Counted from the first letter of the stretch, positions 33,364 to 42,052 are shown. The stretch is 64,000 nucleotides of DNA from SPCO01 sp964427285 (GCA_964427285.1 CAYRTS010000002.1:1-64000), one strand, 5' to 3'. The notes: a model not told the origin generated them from the letters alone. Program-made: numbers and translations.

Positions 33364-34226
33364 CCGACGACGTGATGCACCACATCGCCCTCCGCCGCGG
33401 CGATGTGGGCCGGTACGTGCTGCTGCCCGGGGACCCCGGACGCTGCGAACGGATTGCGCGCCACTTCGACGACGCGCGCCTGGTCGCCCGCAATCGCGAA
33501 TACGAAACGTGGACCGGGTCGCTGGACGGCGTCCGGGTGTCGGTCACCTCGACCGGAATAGGCTGCCCGTCGACCGCCATCGCGGTGGAGGAGCTGCTCC
33601 AATGCGGCGCGGACACGTTTATCCGGGTCGGGACCGCCGGTGGGATGCAGCCGGGGATGGTGACCGGCGAACTGGCCAACGTGACGGCGGCGATCCGCGA
33701 CGAGGGCACCACGAGCCACTACCTGCCCATGGCCTTTCCGGCGATTGCGGATCTTGACGTCGTCCTCGCCCTGCGTGAGGCGGCTCGCCGCACGGGAGCC
33801 CGCGTGCGCGAAGGCGTCAGCCAGTCGAAGGATTCGTTCTACGGCGAGATCGAGCCTGGGCGGATGCCGCTGCGCGAACGACTCGAGGAGCGCTGGGCCG
33901 CGTTCATCGCCGGTGGTGCCATCTGCTCGGAGATGGAAGCCGCCGCGATCTTCATCATCGCCTCCATCCATCGAGCTCGCTCCGGCGGGATCATGGCCTG
34001 TGTCGGCAATCCGGACATGACGGAGGGGGAGGTCGCCGCGTCTATGGCCGGTTTCGATCTCGACGAGGTCATTGCGACCGCGGTCGAAGGGCTGCGGGTG
34101 CTGATCGAGCGTGACGGGGCGGCCGGGGCGTCCGGGTCGGCCGGGGCGGCCGAGCGCGGTGCGATTGCCGGGCGCGGCGCGACAGCGAAGCGGCTCGCTG
34201 GTCCGTCGGTCTCACCCTCTCGCTAA
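33360..34226 (+). CDS. Uridine phosphorylase-like nucleoside phosphorylase, copy 2
   Basis: A paralogue of copy 1, 288 residues, with the same blocks: HHIALRRGDVGRYVLLPGDPGR, TSTGIGCPSTAIAVEELL, FIRVGTAGGMQPGM and CSEMEAAAIFIIA. Differences fall near the substrate pocket: TAGGMQPG against TSGAIQPD, and GGIMACVGNPDM against GGVMLIFGDLGG. The two may therefore prefer different nucleosides. The C-terminus has a low-complexity Gly/Ala/Ser/Arg tail of about 35 residues. The P450 gene begins 2 nt after the stop. Confidence 0.87.
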   Translation: MTDDVMHHIALRRGDVGRYVLLPGDPGRCERIARHFDDARLVARNREYETWTGSLDGVRVSVTSTGIGCPSTAIAVEELLQCGADTFIRVGTAGGMQPGMVTGELANVTAAIRDEGTTSHYLPMAFPAIADLDVVLALREAARRTGARVREGVSQSKDSFYGEIEPGRMPLRERLEERWAAFIAGGAICSEMEAAAIFIIASIHRARSGGIMACVGNPDMTEGEVAASMAGFDLDEVIATAVEGLRVLIERDGAAGASGSAGAAERGAIAGRGATAKRLAGPSVSPSR

Positions 34227-34228
34227 TC

Positions 34229-35470
34229 GTGGATGCCGATCTGGAGATCCCGTTCAACCCGGTGGACCCGCGGTTCATCGCCAATCCCTACCCGGCCTAT
34301 GAGCGGGTTCGCGAGTCCGGCGCCGTCTGGCATCCCGAAGGCGATCACCTCTGGTACCTGACCCGCCATGCGGACGTCCATTCCGCCTTCCGCGACCGTC
34401 GACTCGGGACGAACTTCCTGCATCGGTACACCCCCGAGGAGCTAGGCCTCGCGCCCGGAATCCCGGTCTGGCGCGATCCGCGCTGGCAGGACTTCGCCGC
34501 CTTCGAGCGCTGGGAACTCCTGAATCTCGAACCCCCGGTGCACACCCGTCTGCGTCGCCTCGTGACCGAGGCGTTCACGCCACGGAGCATCGAGGGGCTG
34601 CGCCTCGACATCTTCGGGCGGGCTCGGGCGCTGTTGGAGCCCGGCCGCCAGGCTGGATCGATCGACCTCGTCAACGACTATGCGCAGCAGTTCTCGCTCG
34701 GCATCATCTGCGACCTCATCGGCGTGGCGCCGGCGGATCGGGAGACCATCAAGCGCCTGTCCGATGACACCGTGGCGATGTACGAGCCGGCCCCATCGGA
34801 GGCCCAGCGGATCGCGTCCGATACCGCCGCCGGGGATTTTCGTCGGTATCTGCTCGACGTGGTCGCCATCCGCCGCCGGACTCCCGCCGCCGACCTGCTG
34901 ACCGCACTTCTCGATGCGACGGTCGAGGGTGAGCGCCTCAGCGACGACCAGATCGTGTCCACGGCGATGGTCCTGCTGATGGCCGGGCATGAAGCCACGG
35001 TCAACGCCACGACCAACGGGATTGCCGCGCTGGCGGCGCATCCGGACGAGTGGCAGCGGATCCGCCGGGGGGAGATCTCGCCACGCGCGGCGATCGAGGA
35101 GATCCTGCGCTTCGATCCGCCGCTCCAGTGGTTCGAGCGCTGGGTGCTTGACGCCGGGTTCAGCGTGGACGGCATCGAGATCCCGGTCGGGTCGCGGGTG
35201 GCCCTGGTGCTGGCCGCGGCCAACCGCGACCCACGGCGCTGGGCCGACCCGGACCGGTTCGACATTCGGCGTGCTGACGCGGGCCATCTGTCGCTCGGTG
35301 GCGGCATCCACTTCTGCATCGGCGCGCCACTGGCCCGGATGGAGCTCGAGGCGACCCTCACCGAGCTGGCGCGCACGGAGGCGGAGCTGGTCATCCTTCC
35401 ACCGACGGTGCGTCGGCCCACCTTCCAGTTCCGGGGCTACGAGCGGCTCGAGATCGCGCTGACCAACTGA
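34229..35470 (+). CDS. Cytochrome P450
   Basis: A soluble bacterial P450 monooxygenase of 413 residues. Features are the I-helix AGHEAT (252-257), the EILR (ExxR, 291-294) of the K helix, the PDRFD meander region and heme-ligand Cys363 in LGGGIHFCIGAPLAR. LEPPVHTRLRRLVTEAFTP marks the C helix, as in CYP107/CYP125-like class I enzymes. The redox partners and substrate are not evident, and no ferredoxin gene is nearby. The GTG start 2 nt after the phosphorylase puts it in the ECF operon, an unexpected partner. Confidence 0.93.
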   Translation: MDADLEIPFNPVDPRFIANPYPAYERVRESGAVWHPEGDHLWYLTRHADVHSAFRDRRLGTNFLHRYTPEELGLAPGIPVWRDPRWQDFAAFERWELLNLEPPVHTRLRRLVTEAFTPRSIEGLRLDIFGRARALLEPGRQAGSIDLVNDYAQQFSLGIICDLIGVAPADRETIKRLSDDTVAMYEPAPSEAQRIASDTAAGDFRRYLLDVVAIRRRTPAADLLTALLDATVEGERLSDDQIVSTAMVLLMAGHEATVNATTNGIAALAAHPDEWQRIRRGEISPRAAIEEILRFDPPLQWFERWVLDAGFSVDGIEIPVGSRVALVLAAANRDPRRWADPDRFDIRRADAGHLSLGGGIHFCIGAPLARMELEATLTELARTEAELVILPPTVRRPTFQFRGYERLEIALTN

Positions 35471-35480
35471 CCCGGGGCGG

Positions 35481-35540
35481 TCGCCCCCCGGTACCTCCGG
35501 TCGCCCCCCGGTACCTCCGGTCGCCCCCCGGTACCTCCGG
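35481..35540. repeat. 20-bp tandem repeat, 3 perfect units
   Basis: TCGCCCCCCGGTACCTCCGG is repeated exactly at 35481-35500, 35501-35520 and 35521-35540, between the convergent P450 and MFS genes. Each unit includes the palindrome CCGGTACC. Perfect identity suggests recent expansion. Confidence 0.95.
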
Positions 35541-35575
35541 TGCCGATTTCCGCGGTCGGGGTTGGACTGGCGGCT

Positions 35576-36796
35576 TTAGGCCGGCATCGCCCGGGTCCGC
35601 CATCGCCCGCGAAGGTCGGTGACGATCGCCACGATCGCTGCGAGCACGCCGAGCGGGATGACGATCAGCCGCGCGGCGTCGGCCCCGAACACCGTCACCG
35701 CCGACCCGGCCAGCGCCGCGCCGGCCGCGATCCCAAGGGCCGTTGCCGACACGAGCAGCGAAAACGACGATGTCCGGGAGTGGCCGGGGGTGATCTCCGC
35801 AACGTACGCATTCGACTGGATGAATGTCGGGGCGATCGCGGCACCGGCGAGCGCAGCCGCCACGACAAACGGGGCGTAGCCACCAACCAGGGCCATGGGC
35901 AGGACGCCCGCGGCGTAGACGACCATCGAGATCGTGAATCGTCGACGAGCTGGGGTCCGCCACGTCCGGGCCCCGACGAGGATGGCGCCGACGAGGCTCG
36001 CACCCGAATTGACGAAGAAGACCAGCGCAGCCCCTTCCGGGACCCCGATCGCCGCGGAGTACGCCAGCTGGAGGACCTGCACGGCACCCAGGGCCCCACC
36101 AAGACAAGCGACCGACACGAGGACGCCCGGACCCGCCGGGAAGCGTGGCCGCCAGCCGGTGATTCCATCGCCATGCGGGTGCGGAGCCGGAGCCGGCAGG
36201 CTCCAGCGCGAGGTGATCCCCCACACGCCGATCAAGCCCAGGCCCATGGCCACGACAATGGGGAGTCCGGCGAACCAGGCCGTGGCCAGGATCGCCACCG
36301 CGGACGGCCCGATCAGGAACGAGAGCTCGTCGTTGATCGATTCCAGCGCCTGTGCCGAGGCGAGTCGTCCTTCGCGGTCGTCGAGCGCTGCCCAACGAGC
36401 TCGCGTGAACGCTCCGGTGTTCGGCAGCACAGCGCCGACCATGGCCGCGAGCAACACGTATAGCGGTGTCACCCCAATCGTCAACAGGCTGACCACGGCG
36501 AGCGCCGCGGCCGCGGTCGCGACGACCGAAAGCAGACGGGCCAGTGGAAGCTGCCCCCGCCGGTCTGCGATCCGCCCGATCGCGGGGCCAACGACCGCGG
36601 TCGCGACGGCCATCGCCCCCGCCGCAAGCCCACCAAAGGCGTAGCCGGTCTCCGGATCCACTGCCGCGGCCGCGGCCACGAAGGCGACCGACAGCATGGA
36701 CATCGGCGCTCGGCCGATGAGTCCGAACCCGATGAGGGTCTTGCCGCCGGGCTGATCCAGCGGCCCGGCAAAGCCGGCAAGGAGTCGGGGCATCAA
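35576..36796 (-). CDS. MFS transporter
   Basis: A 406-residue membrane protein with about 12 hydrophobic segments. The cytoplasmic loop between helices 2 and 3 has the MFS A-like motif GPAIGRIADRRGQLPLARLL. A His-containing hydrophilic loop (PAPHPHGDGITGWRPR) lies mid-protein, between the two six-helix halves. The substrate is unknown. The ATG is 9 nt beyond the stop of the Qng1-like gene, so the two form an operon; a role in uptake or efflux of a queuosine-related compound is a guess from that adjacency. Confidence 0.85.
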   Translation of the reverse strand: MMPRLLAGFAGPLDQPGGKTLIGFGLIGRAPMSMLSVAFVAAAAAVDPETGYAFGGLAAGAMAVATAVVGPAIGRIADRRGQLPLARLLSVVATAAAALAVVSLLTIGVTPLYVLLAAMVGAVLPNTGAFTRARWAALDDREGRLASAQALESINDELSFLIGPSAVAILATAWFAGLPIVVAMGLGLIGVWGITSRWSLPAPAPHPHGDGITGWRPRFPAGPGVLVSVACLGGALGAVQVLQLAYSAAIGVPEGAALVFFVNSGASLVGAILVGARTWRTPARRRFTISMVVYAAGVLPMALVGGYAPFVVAAALAGAAIAPTFIQSNAYVAEITPGHSRTSSFSLLVSATALGIAAGAALAGSAVTVFGADAARLIVIPLGVLAAIVAIVTDLRGRWRTRAMPA

Positions 36797-36805
36797 CCCA
36801 ACCCC

Positions 36806-37801
36806 TCAGTACATCGTCGTCCGGGTCAGGTGATGCGGCCAGAACGTCGCGTGGTAGGTCTTCCACAGCCGGTAGTCCACCTGCGGGATCACCAGCTGCT
36901 TGTCGGCCGGGCGCAGTTCGTTGATGGCGTTCGTGAGAAGCGCCGTCGCGTAGATCGTGTGGGCGCGCAATTCGATCTCGTCCGGGCTGTCTCGCGGGAT
37001 CATGACCCCGCTGTTGATCCTGGCCTCGAGATCCGGGGTGTACTCGGTGATGCCCATGAGGCGCAACGCGACCGGGACGATGTAGTCGGCAAAGGCCGTC
37101 GCGCGCGAGAGGTCCCGAAGGCCGGTTTGACCGAGACGCACGTAGACCGCGTGGAGCGACCAAAGGCTGAGTTGGGCCAGCTTGTAGAACTGGACCCGGT
37201 GGCCGTCATAGGTGCTGCTGTCCTCGAACCGCGGGAAGTCGGCGAGGAGGCGTTCCAGCATCCCGTTACCATCGGCGTAGAGCGCGCGCTCGCAGCCGTT
37301 GGCCCAGACGTGGAACCGACCATTGAACCGCGCCACCAGCGTTGCGCCGATCTCGTTGAGGATCGCGACCCGCTCGTCGAGCATCGGCATCTCGATGGTG
37401 CCGTCGAACAGCCGCGCGAGGTCCGCCCGTGTCACCGACGCCATCCACGAGCCCTCGAGGATCGGCTCCCCGGCCTTGAACGCCCGGTGAACGCAGGCCA
37501 GCATGGCCTCCGAATCGACGTAGCGGGTGCCGTTGTAGTCGGCCTCGAACTTGACCGACGTATCGAAATCGGTGAACGCAAAATTGAGGGCTGATTCCAG
37601 CATGACGAGATCCGTCAGCACGTCCGGGTCATGTCCGAAGTCGAACAGGAACGATCCGTCTGGAAGCCCGAATTCCTCGTACGCCATCCAGCCGGCGACC
37701 CGCCGAATCCCATCCTGCGAGGTGCGGACGTTCCGGGACGCCTCGATCACCGGCAACGTGGACGACAGGACCTGGCTATCCCAATGGTCGATCGGGTGCA
37801 T
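36806..37801 (-). CDS. Queuosine salvage protein, Qng1/DUF2419 family
   Basis: A 331-residue protein of the Q_salvage family, whose studied members hydrolyse queuosine 5'-phosphate to free queuine. Recognisable blocks are VRTSQDGIRRVAGWM, FDFGHDPDVLTDLVMLESALNF, SVKFEADYNGTRYVDS and HVWANGCERALYADG, then VQFYKLAQLSLWSLH and the C-terminal DYRLWKTYHATFWPHHLT. I chose ATG 37801 because GGGAGAG lies 5 nt upstream on the minus strand; the open frame runs 48 codons further without similarity. It is co-transcribed with the MFS gene and divergent from a PfkB-family kinase. Confidence 0.9.
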   Translation of the reverse strand: MHPIDHWDSQVLSSTLPVIEASRNVRTSQDGIRRVAGWMAYEEFGLPDGSFLFDFGHDPDVLTDLVMLESALNFAFTDFDTSVKFEADYNGTRYVDSEAMLACVHRAFKAGEPILEGSWMASVTRADLARLFDGTIEMPMLDERVAILNEIGATLVARFNGRFHVWANGCERALYADGNGMLERLLADFPRFEDSSTYDGHRVQFYKLAQLSLWSLHAVYVRLGQTGLRDLSRATAFADYIVPVALRLMGITEYTPDLEARINSGVMIPRDSPDEIELRAHTIYATALLTNAINELRPADKQLVIPQVDYRLWKTYHATFWPHHLTRTTMY

Positions 37802-38019
37802 GCACTCTCCCTGCAGGCCGGACCGCCGGCCACTCCGGGCCGTCGGGAGACCCGACGACGGCGCAACGATACGGGAGCGAGTGGCCAAGCGCCGGGTCAG
37901 CAGCCCGGACACGCCCGTGCTGGTTCCAGGCGGACACGCCTCCACGCGGTTTGCGCGGGGTCACTGGCCGGCCTCACCATGTTGGTCCACGCTTGATCGG
38001 TTGCAGGAGGACTGGACTG

Positions 38020-38955
38020 GTGGATCGCCCGGGGATCGTCGTGGTCGGCAGCACCATGATCGATCTGGTCGCGTACGCCGATCGACTGCCGGGTGACGGC
38101 GAGACGGTCGTCGGTAGTGGTTTCCGGTCCGGGTTCGGGGGCAAGGGCGCCAACCAGGCGGTCATGGCCGCGCGCTTCGGGGCCGCGGTCGCGATGGTCA
38201 ACGCGGTCGGCGACGACGACTACGGAACGGCGACGCTCGCCAACCTCGCGGGGGAGGGGATCGCCACGGAGTACGTGGTTCGCGTCCCTGGCTCCTCGGG
38301 CGTCGCCCCGATCTGGGTCGATGGGAACGGGTCCAACCGGATCATCATCGTCCCGGGGGCGAACCTCCACGTGCCTGCTGCGCTGGCCGTTAACGCGGTT
38401 GAGCGGCTCCGGCCCGCCGTCGTGATCGGGCAATTCGAGATTCCGCAGGCAGTGACGGCGGCCGGGTTCGCGGCGGCGAGGCGCGTTGGCGCGGCGACGA
38501 TCCTCAATCCGGCCCCGGGAGCCTCCATTGACCCGGAGCTGCTGGCAGTAACGGACTGGCTGGTCCCCAACGAAACCGAGTTCGCGATCATCGCCGGCGA
38601 ATCGTTGGGCAGCGACCCGGCGGACGAGGCCGAACGGATCGTGGCGTTTGGCCGCCGAGTCGGGGTCTCGCTCGCCGTCACGCTTGGCGAGCGGGGAGTC
38701 GCGCTCCTGACCGGAGGCGGGCCGCTTATTCGGATCCCGGCACCGGCCGTCAGACCTGTCGACACGACTGGGGCAGGCGACGCGTTCGTTGGCGCGTTTG
38801 CGGTCGGGCTGGCGATGGGCAGGACCCCAGAGTCGGCCGCTCGCCTGGGCTGTGCGGCAGCATCGGACAGTGTGACCCGGCCGGGGACGCAGGCCTCGTA
38901 CGCCGACCCAGCGGGCGCGGCCGCCCTCCTCGCGGCCACGGCGACTGCGGTTTGA
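38020..38955 (+). CDS. PfkB-family sugar kinase, ribokinase-like
   Basis: A 311-residue cytosolic kinase. The N-terminal VVVGSTMIDLVAYADRLPGDGETV and GGKGANQA (40-47) match ribokinase, as does NPAPGASIDPELLAVTDWLVPNETE. The C-terminal signature DTTGAGDAF (248-256) supplies catalytic Asp254. AGGAGG lies 9 nt before the GTG. Ribokinase is the default call and fits ribose released in nucleoside salvage. A nucleoside (for example queuosine) kinase is an alternative, given the adjacent Qng1-like gene whose family uses a 5'-phosphorylated nucleoside. Confidence 0.85.
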   Translation: MDRPGIVVVGSTMIDLVAYADRLPGDGETVVGSGFRSGFGGKGANQAVMAARFGAAVAMVNAVGDDDYGTATLANLAGEGIATEYVVRVPGSSGVAPIWVDGNGSNRIIIVPGANLHVPAALAVNAVERLRPAVVIGQFEIPQAVTAAGFAAARRVGAATILNPAPGASIDPELLAVTDWLVPNETEFAIIAGESLGSDPADEAERIVAFGRRVGVSLAVTLGERGVALLTGGGPLIRIPAPAVRPVDTTGAGDAFVGAFAVGLAMGRTPESAARLGCAAASDSVTRPGTQASYADPAGAAALLAATATAV

Positions 38956-38986
38956 CGATCCCGGGCAGGTCGCGTCAGCAGACCGA

Positions 38987-38992
38987 TACCAT
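38987..38992 (+). promoter_or_regulatory. -10-like TACCAT, leaderless start of cax
   Basis: TACCAT ends 6 nt before GTG 38999; there is no Shine-Dalgarno sequence. Confidence 0.4.
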
Positions 38993-38998
38993 GCCGAC

Positions 38999-40123
38999 GT
39001 GACCGCTCAGACCTCGCCCGCGCCTCGTTCCGGCCTGCCGGTCCTTGGCCAGCTGACCCCGGTGGGCCGGGCGGCGCTGCTGGTCACGGGCGTGGTCAGC
39101 GTCGCGGCGATCGTCCTTGATTTCGGCCTGCACGCCGACCCGACACTCCTGTTCGTGGTGTCGGCAACGGCCATCCTCGGGCTGGCCTGGGTGGTCGGCC
39201 TGTCGACCGAGCGGCTCGGCTCGCTGACCGGCCCGCAGGTCGGCGGCATCCTGAACGCGACCTTTGGCAACATCGCGGAGCTGATCATCGCCTTCTTTGC
39301 GCTCCAGGCCGGCTTGATCGAGGTCGTGAAGGCGTCCCTGACCGGATCGATCATCGGCAACCTGCTCCTGGTCATGGGCGCCAGCGTCCTGTTCGGCGGC
39401 CTGCGCCATGGGACCCAGTCGTTCAGCCCGAAGATCGCCGGATCGAACGCTGCGTTGCTCGTGCTCGCCCTGATCGGGCTGTTCATCCCGGCGGTGTTCG
39501 CGCTGACCAACAGCGATCAAGCGCAGGCCACGATCACCGAGGAGTCCGTCCTCGTGGCGCTGGTCCTGATGACTGGGTATGTGATCTCGTTGATCTACCA
39601 GTTCACCAACCCGGAACGCACGCTTGGTGGGCACGGCGAGCCGGAGGGCCATGCCGGCCCGGTCTGGAGCGGTCGGGTCGCCATCGCGGTCCTGCTCGGT
39701 GCCGCGGCGCTGCTGGCGGTGCTCTCGGAGATCCTCGTCAGCTCGATCGAGCCGTTCGTCGACACCTTCGGGCTGTCTGCCTTCTTTGTCGGCGTGGTCC
39801 TGATCCCGACCATCGGCAACCTGGCCGAGCACCTGGTCGCCGTCCAGCTGGCCTGGAAGAACAAGATGGAGTTCGCCATGGCGGTGACCTTCGGGTCGAG
39901 CCTCCAGGTCGCCCTGTTCGTGGCGCCCCTGCTGGTCCTCATCGGCGTGGCCATCGGCCAGCCGATGGACCTGGTCTTCACGCCTCTCGAGATTGCGGCC
40001 GTCGCGGCCGCCGTCGGGATCAGCGCCCTGATGGCGATCGACGGCGAATCGAACTGGCTCGAGGGCGCCTTGCTCATTCTTGTCTACGTGATCCTGGCGG
40101 TGTCCTTCTTCGAGTTCACCTGA
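38999..40123 (+). CDS. Calcium/proton antiporter, CaCA (Cax) family
   Basis: A 374-residue membrane protein with about eleven hydrophobic segments. Both alpha repeats are clear: GGILNATFGNIAELIIAFFAL in the first half and VLIPTIGNLAEHLVAVQLA in the second, each with the acidic Glu used for cation transport. It exports Ca2+ (or another divalent cation) in exchange for protons. The GTG start follows a -10-like hexamer, and a terminator hairpin follows the stop. Confidence 0.93.
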   Translation: MTAQTSPAPRSGLPVLGQLTPVGRAALLVTGVVSVAAIVLDFGLHADPTLLFVVSATAILGLAWVVGLSTERLGSLTGPQVGGILNATFGNIAELIIAFFALQAGLIEVVKASLTGSIIGNLLLVMGASVLFGGLRHGTQSFSPKIAGSNAALLVLALIGLFIPAVFALTNSDQAQATITEESVLVALVLMTGYVISLIYQFTNPERTLGGHGEPEGHAGPVWSGRVAIAVLLGAAALLAVLSEILVSSIEPFVDTFGLSAFFVGVVLIPTIGNLAEHLVAVQLAWKNKMEFAMAVTFGSSLQVALFVAPLLVLIGVAIGQPMDLVFTPLEIAAVAAAVGISALMAIDGESNWLEGALLILVYVILAVSFFEFT

Positions 40124-40139
40124 GTCGACTCTGCTTGAG

Positions 40140-40172
40140 CGGCGGCGGTGCAGAGGGGGTGCACCGCCGCCG
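40140..40172. terminator. 13-bp hairpin between convergent cax and ssb
   Basis: CGGCGGCGGTGCA (40140-40152) pairs with TGCACCGCCGCCG (40160-40172), loop of 7 nt. It can terminate both transcripts. Confidence 0.75.
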
Positions 40173-40185
40173 AAGATGAAGGCCG

Positions 40186-40662
40186 TCAGGCCGCCTGGGC
40201 CTCGGCACCCTCATCGAGGTCGTCATCGTCGTCCGACGACTCCGAATCGAAGGTGCCGGCTGGGATCGGCTCCGATGCCGGGGCCTCGTCGAGAGCATCC
40301 GCCTGGGAGGCCAGCGAGTCGGCGGCCTGCTGGGCCTCGTAGTCCTTCTTCTTCCGACCGGACAGCATCTCGACGTGAGATGCCACGATCTCGGTCTTCC
40401 AGTGGCGAAGGCCACGCTCGTCATCCCACGAGCGAGTCTGGAGTCGCCCTTCGATGGCGACCTGCTGGCCCTTGCCGAGGTAGCGACCGGCGATCTCCGC
40501 CAGGCGCTCCCACGTGACCACCGCGTGATATTCGGCCTTCTCCTTGCCGTGGCCGATGAATTCATTGCTGGCCACGGTGAACGTCGTGACGTTCTTGCCG
40601 CTGGCCAGACCGCGCATTTCCGGGTCGCGTGTGAGGCGCCCCGTGAGCAGGACCTTATTCAC
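40186..40662 (-). CDS. ssb: Single-stranded DNA-binding protein
   Basis: A 158-residue SSB. The OB fold spans about 1-105 (VLLTGRLTRDPEMRG, YHAVVTWERLAEIAGRYLGKGQQVAIEGRLQTRSW) and an acidic tail follows (SSDDDDDLDEGAEAQAA). The tail is acidic as usual but does not end in the canonical DDDIPF-type tip, so interaction with the standard SSB-binding partners may differ. The GTG start follows GGGAAGGAG at 6-7 nt. Its promoter, 5' UTR and first codons recur 2 kb away at 42709-42864. It is not in the usual rpsF-ssb-rpsR context. Confidence 0.93.
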   Translation of the reverse strand: MNKVLLTGRLTRDPEMRGLASGKNVTTFTVASNEFIGHGKEKAEYHAVVTWERLAEIAGRYLGKGQQVAIEGRLQTRSWDDERGLRHWKTEIVASHVEMLSGRKKKDYEAQQAADSLASQADALDEAPASEPIPAGTFDSESSDDDDDLDEGAEAQAA

Positions 40663-40790
40663 GGTCCGATCTCCTTCCCGGTCGGTCGGCTGCGCCGATC
40701 TCGACCCTGCGTCTCCGGCGGGATGACAAGATCAAGGTAGCGACGACCTCTGCACTGGCACGTATCGAGGTCTTATCCGGCGATCAACCG
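40635..40790 (-). repeat. Copy A of duplicated ssb 5' region (first codons, 5' UTR, promoter)
   Basis: A 156-nt segment that aligns with 42709-42864 at roughly 80 percent by hand. The 44 nt from 40663 to 40706 (UTR with Shine-Dalgarno sequence) match copy B except for one base. On the minus strand a TTGATC (-35-like, 40782-40787) and ATACGT (40760-40765) are spaced 16 nt. Confidence 0.85.
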
Positions 40791-40847
40791 TGGAAGCGAT
40801 GCCGTCAGACGTGATCTCTCGCGGGCGCGTCGATCGGGCCGTCCGGC

Positions 40848-41300
40848 CTACCGCACGCCGGCGAGGATCTCCATGAACTCGGGGACGGTCAGTCCACCGA
40901 CGCTGATGCTGTACAAGTGGCACGGTTCATCCACCGAGGCTTCCTGCCAGATGACGGCAAGTTCATTGAGCGATGCTTCGCGGAAGATCTCCGCATCATG
41001 GCCCCGGACCATGACCCGCTGGCCTGTGGGCATGCCGCCGATTGGGCCTGGACTTCCTGACACGAATGCCAGGAACCGGCCATCCGGATGCCTGTAGATC
41101 ACAGTGTCCGCAAGGAAGTCCTCGCCCGCCTCGACCGAGGAGCGTTCGGCGATCTCGAAGCCGGATGGGATAACCGTCGGGTTGAGCAGCGGGCAGATTC
41201 GGGGTGAGATTGGCGGCCCCGGCGAGGTGCTCGCCGGGGCCGCGCAGCCCGCCAGCACCAACGCCAGCAGGCCGCCAAACAGGCGTGAGCGACCCGTCAC
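40848..41300 (-). CDS. Hypothetical lipoprotein
   Basis: A 150-residue secreted protein. Signal peptide LFGGLLALVLAGC with lipobox Cys19. The mature part has PSGFEIAERSSVEAGEDFLADTVIYRHPDGRFLAFVSG and ends in LYSISVGGLTVPEFMEILAGV. This is a short beta-rich pattern loosely like domains that follow anti-sigma factors; I do not recognise it firmly. The GTG start overlaps the stop of the upstream secreted-protein gene (GTGA). Last gene of a three- or four-gene operon. Confidence 0.65.
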   Translation of the reverse strand: MTGRSRLFGGLLALVLAGCAAPASTSPGPPISPRICPLLNPTVIPSGFEIAERSSVEAGEDFLADTVIYRHPDGRFLAFVSGSPGPIGGMPTGQRVMVRGHDAEIFREASLNELAVIWQEASVDEPCHLYSISVGGLTVPEFMEILAGVR

Positions 41301-42052
41301 TCCTGAAATGGTGCCGGATCGGCAAGCGGCTCCTCAAGCGGGCCGCTGCCGTCAGGATGGCTTTCCTGACCGAGCCCGACGAAACCGCCACCAAGCTTGT
41401 GCACGCGAAGCACGGTGAGATCGGCGACGCCCGCCGCTCGGGCAAAATCGATGAACTCCGCGGCGCCGAGCTTTGTTCGAAACGCCGTCAGGGTCAGGAA
41501 ACGACCGGGCCTGAGGCTGAATGTCGGGGTCAGTCGCCCGGCGAGGTTCGCTCTTGCGCATGGACGGAACCCTGGCGTGCCGCACCCGACTTCGTCTTTC
41601 GCGGCAAGGAATGGTCTGATTGCCGCCCTGCTGACGTACCTGAGGTTGACGGTCTGATACGCCTTCACCTCGGAGAGGCCGCGAGGACATTCCATCCCGG
41701 TTTCGCGCCGCCACTCTGCACACGGGACCACGCGCAGATCGGCTGATGTCTGTTCGTAGACGCCCACAACAGCGTAGTTGTCGGACTCATCGATGTAGAA
41801 GCCCTGCAGGTGACCGAACGAGCGCTGGGCACCAGCAGCGGCGGCCTCGGCCTCAGCGCGCGAGCCGTAGTCGCCGCCGATGACGATCAACAGTGTCTCA
41901 CCGACGCCGGAGTTTGGGACGAGCGTGCCAGCATCGATCGCGGGAGCCGGCTGCTCCGGATTGCCTCCCAGGACGATCCCCGTCGTGGAGCCGGCAACGG
42001 CGATGGCTACCATCGGCAGGAAGAGCCGAAGTCGTCGTGGAACGCGTCGCAT
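41297..42052 (-). CDS. Hypothetical secreted protein
   Basis: A 251-residue protein from ATG 42052, chosen because GAGGTGAG lies 5 nt upstream. The start MRRVPRRLRLFLPMVAIAVAGST is a signal peptide or membrane anchor. The mature chain has a stretch loosely like a SPOR domain (LLIVIGGDYGSRAEAEAAAA, then YAVVGVY) and several Cys (CAEWRRETGMEC, CGTPGFRPC) that could form disulfides. The function is unknown. It lies 10 nt after the M15 peptidase gene and overlaps the lipoprotein gene, so all three probably act together outside the membrane. Confidence 0.65.
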   Translation of the reverse strand: MRRVPRRLRLFLPMVAIAVAGSTTGIVLGGNPEQPAPAIDAGTLVPNSGVGETLLIVIGGDYGSRAEAEAAAAGAQRSFGHLQGFYIDESDNYAVVGVYEQTSADLRVVPCAEWRRETGMECPRGLSEVKAYQTVNLRYVSRAAIRPFLAAKDEVGCGTPGFRPCARANLAGRLTPTFSLRPGRFLTLTAFRTKLGAAEFIDFARAAGVADLTVLRVHKLGGGFVGLGQESHPDGSGPLEEPLADPAPFQE

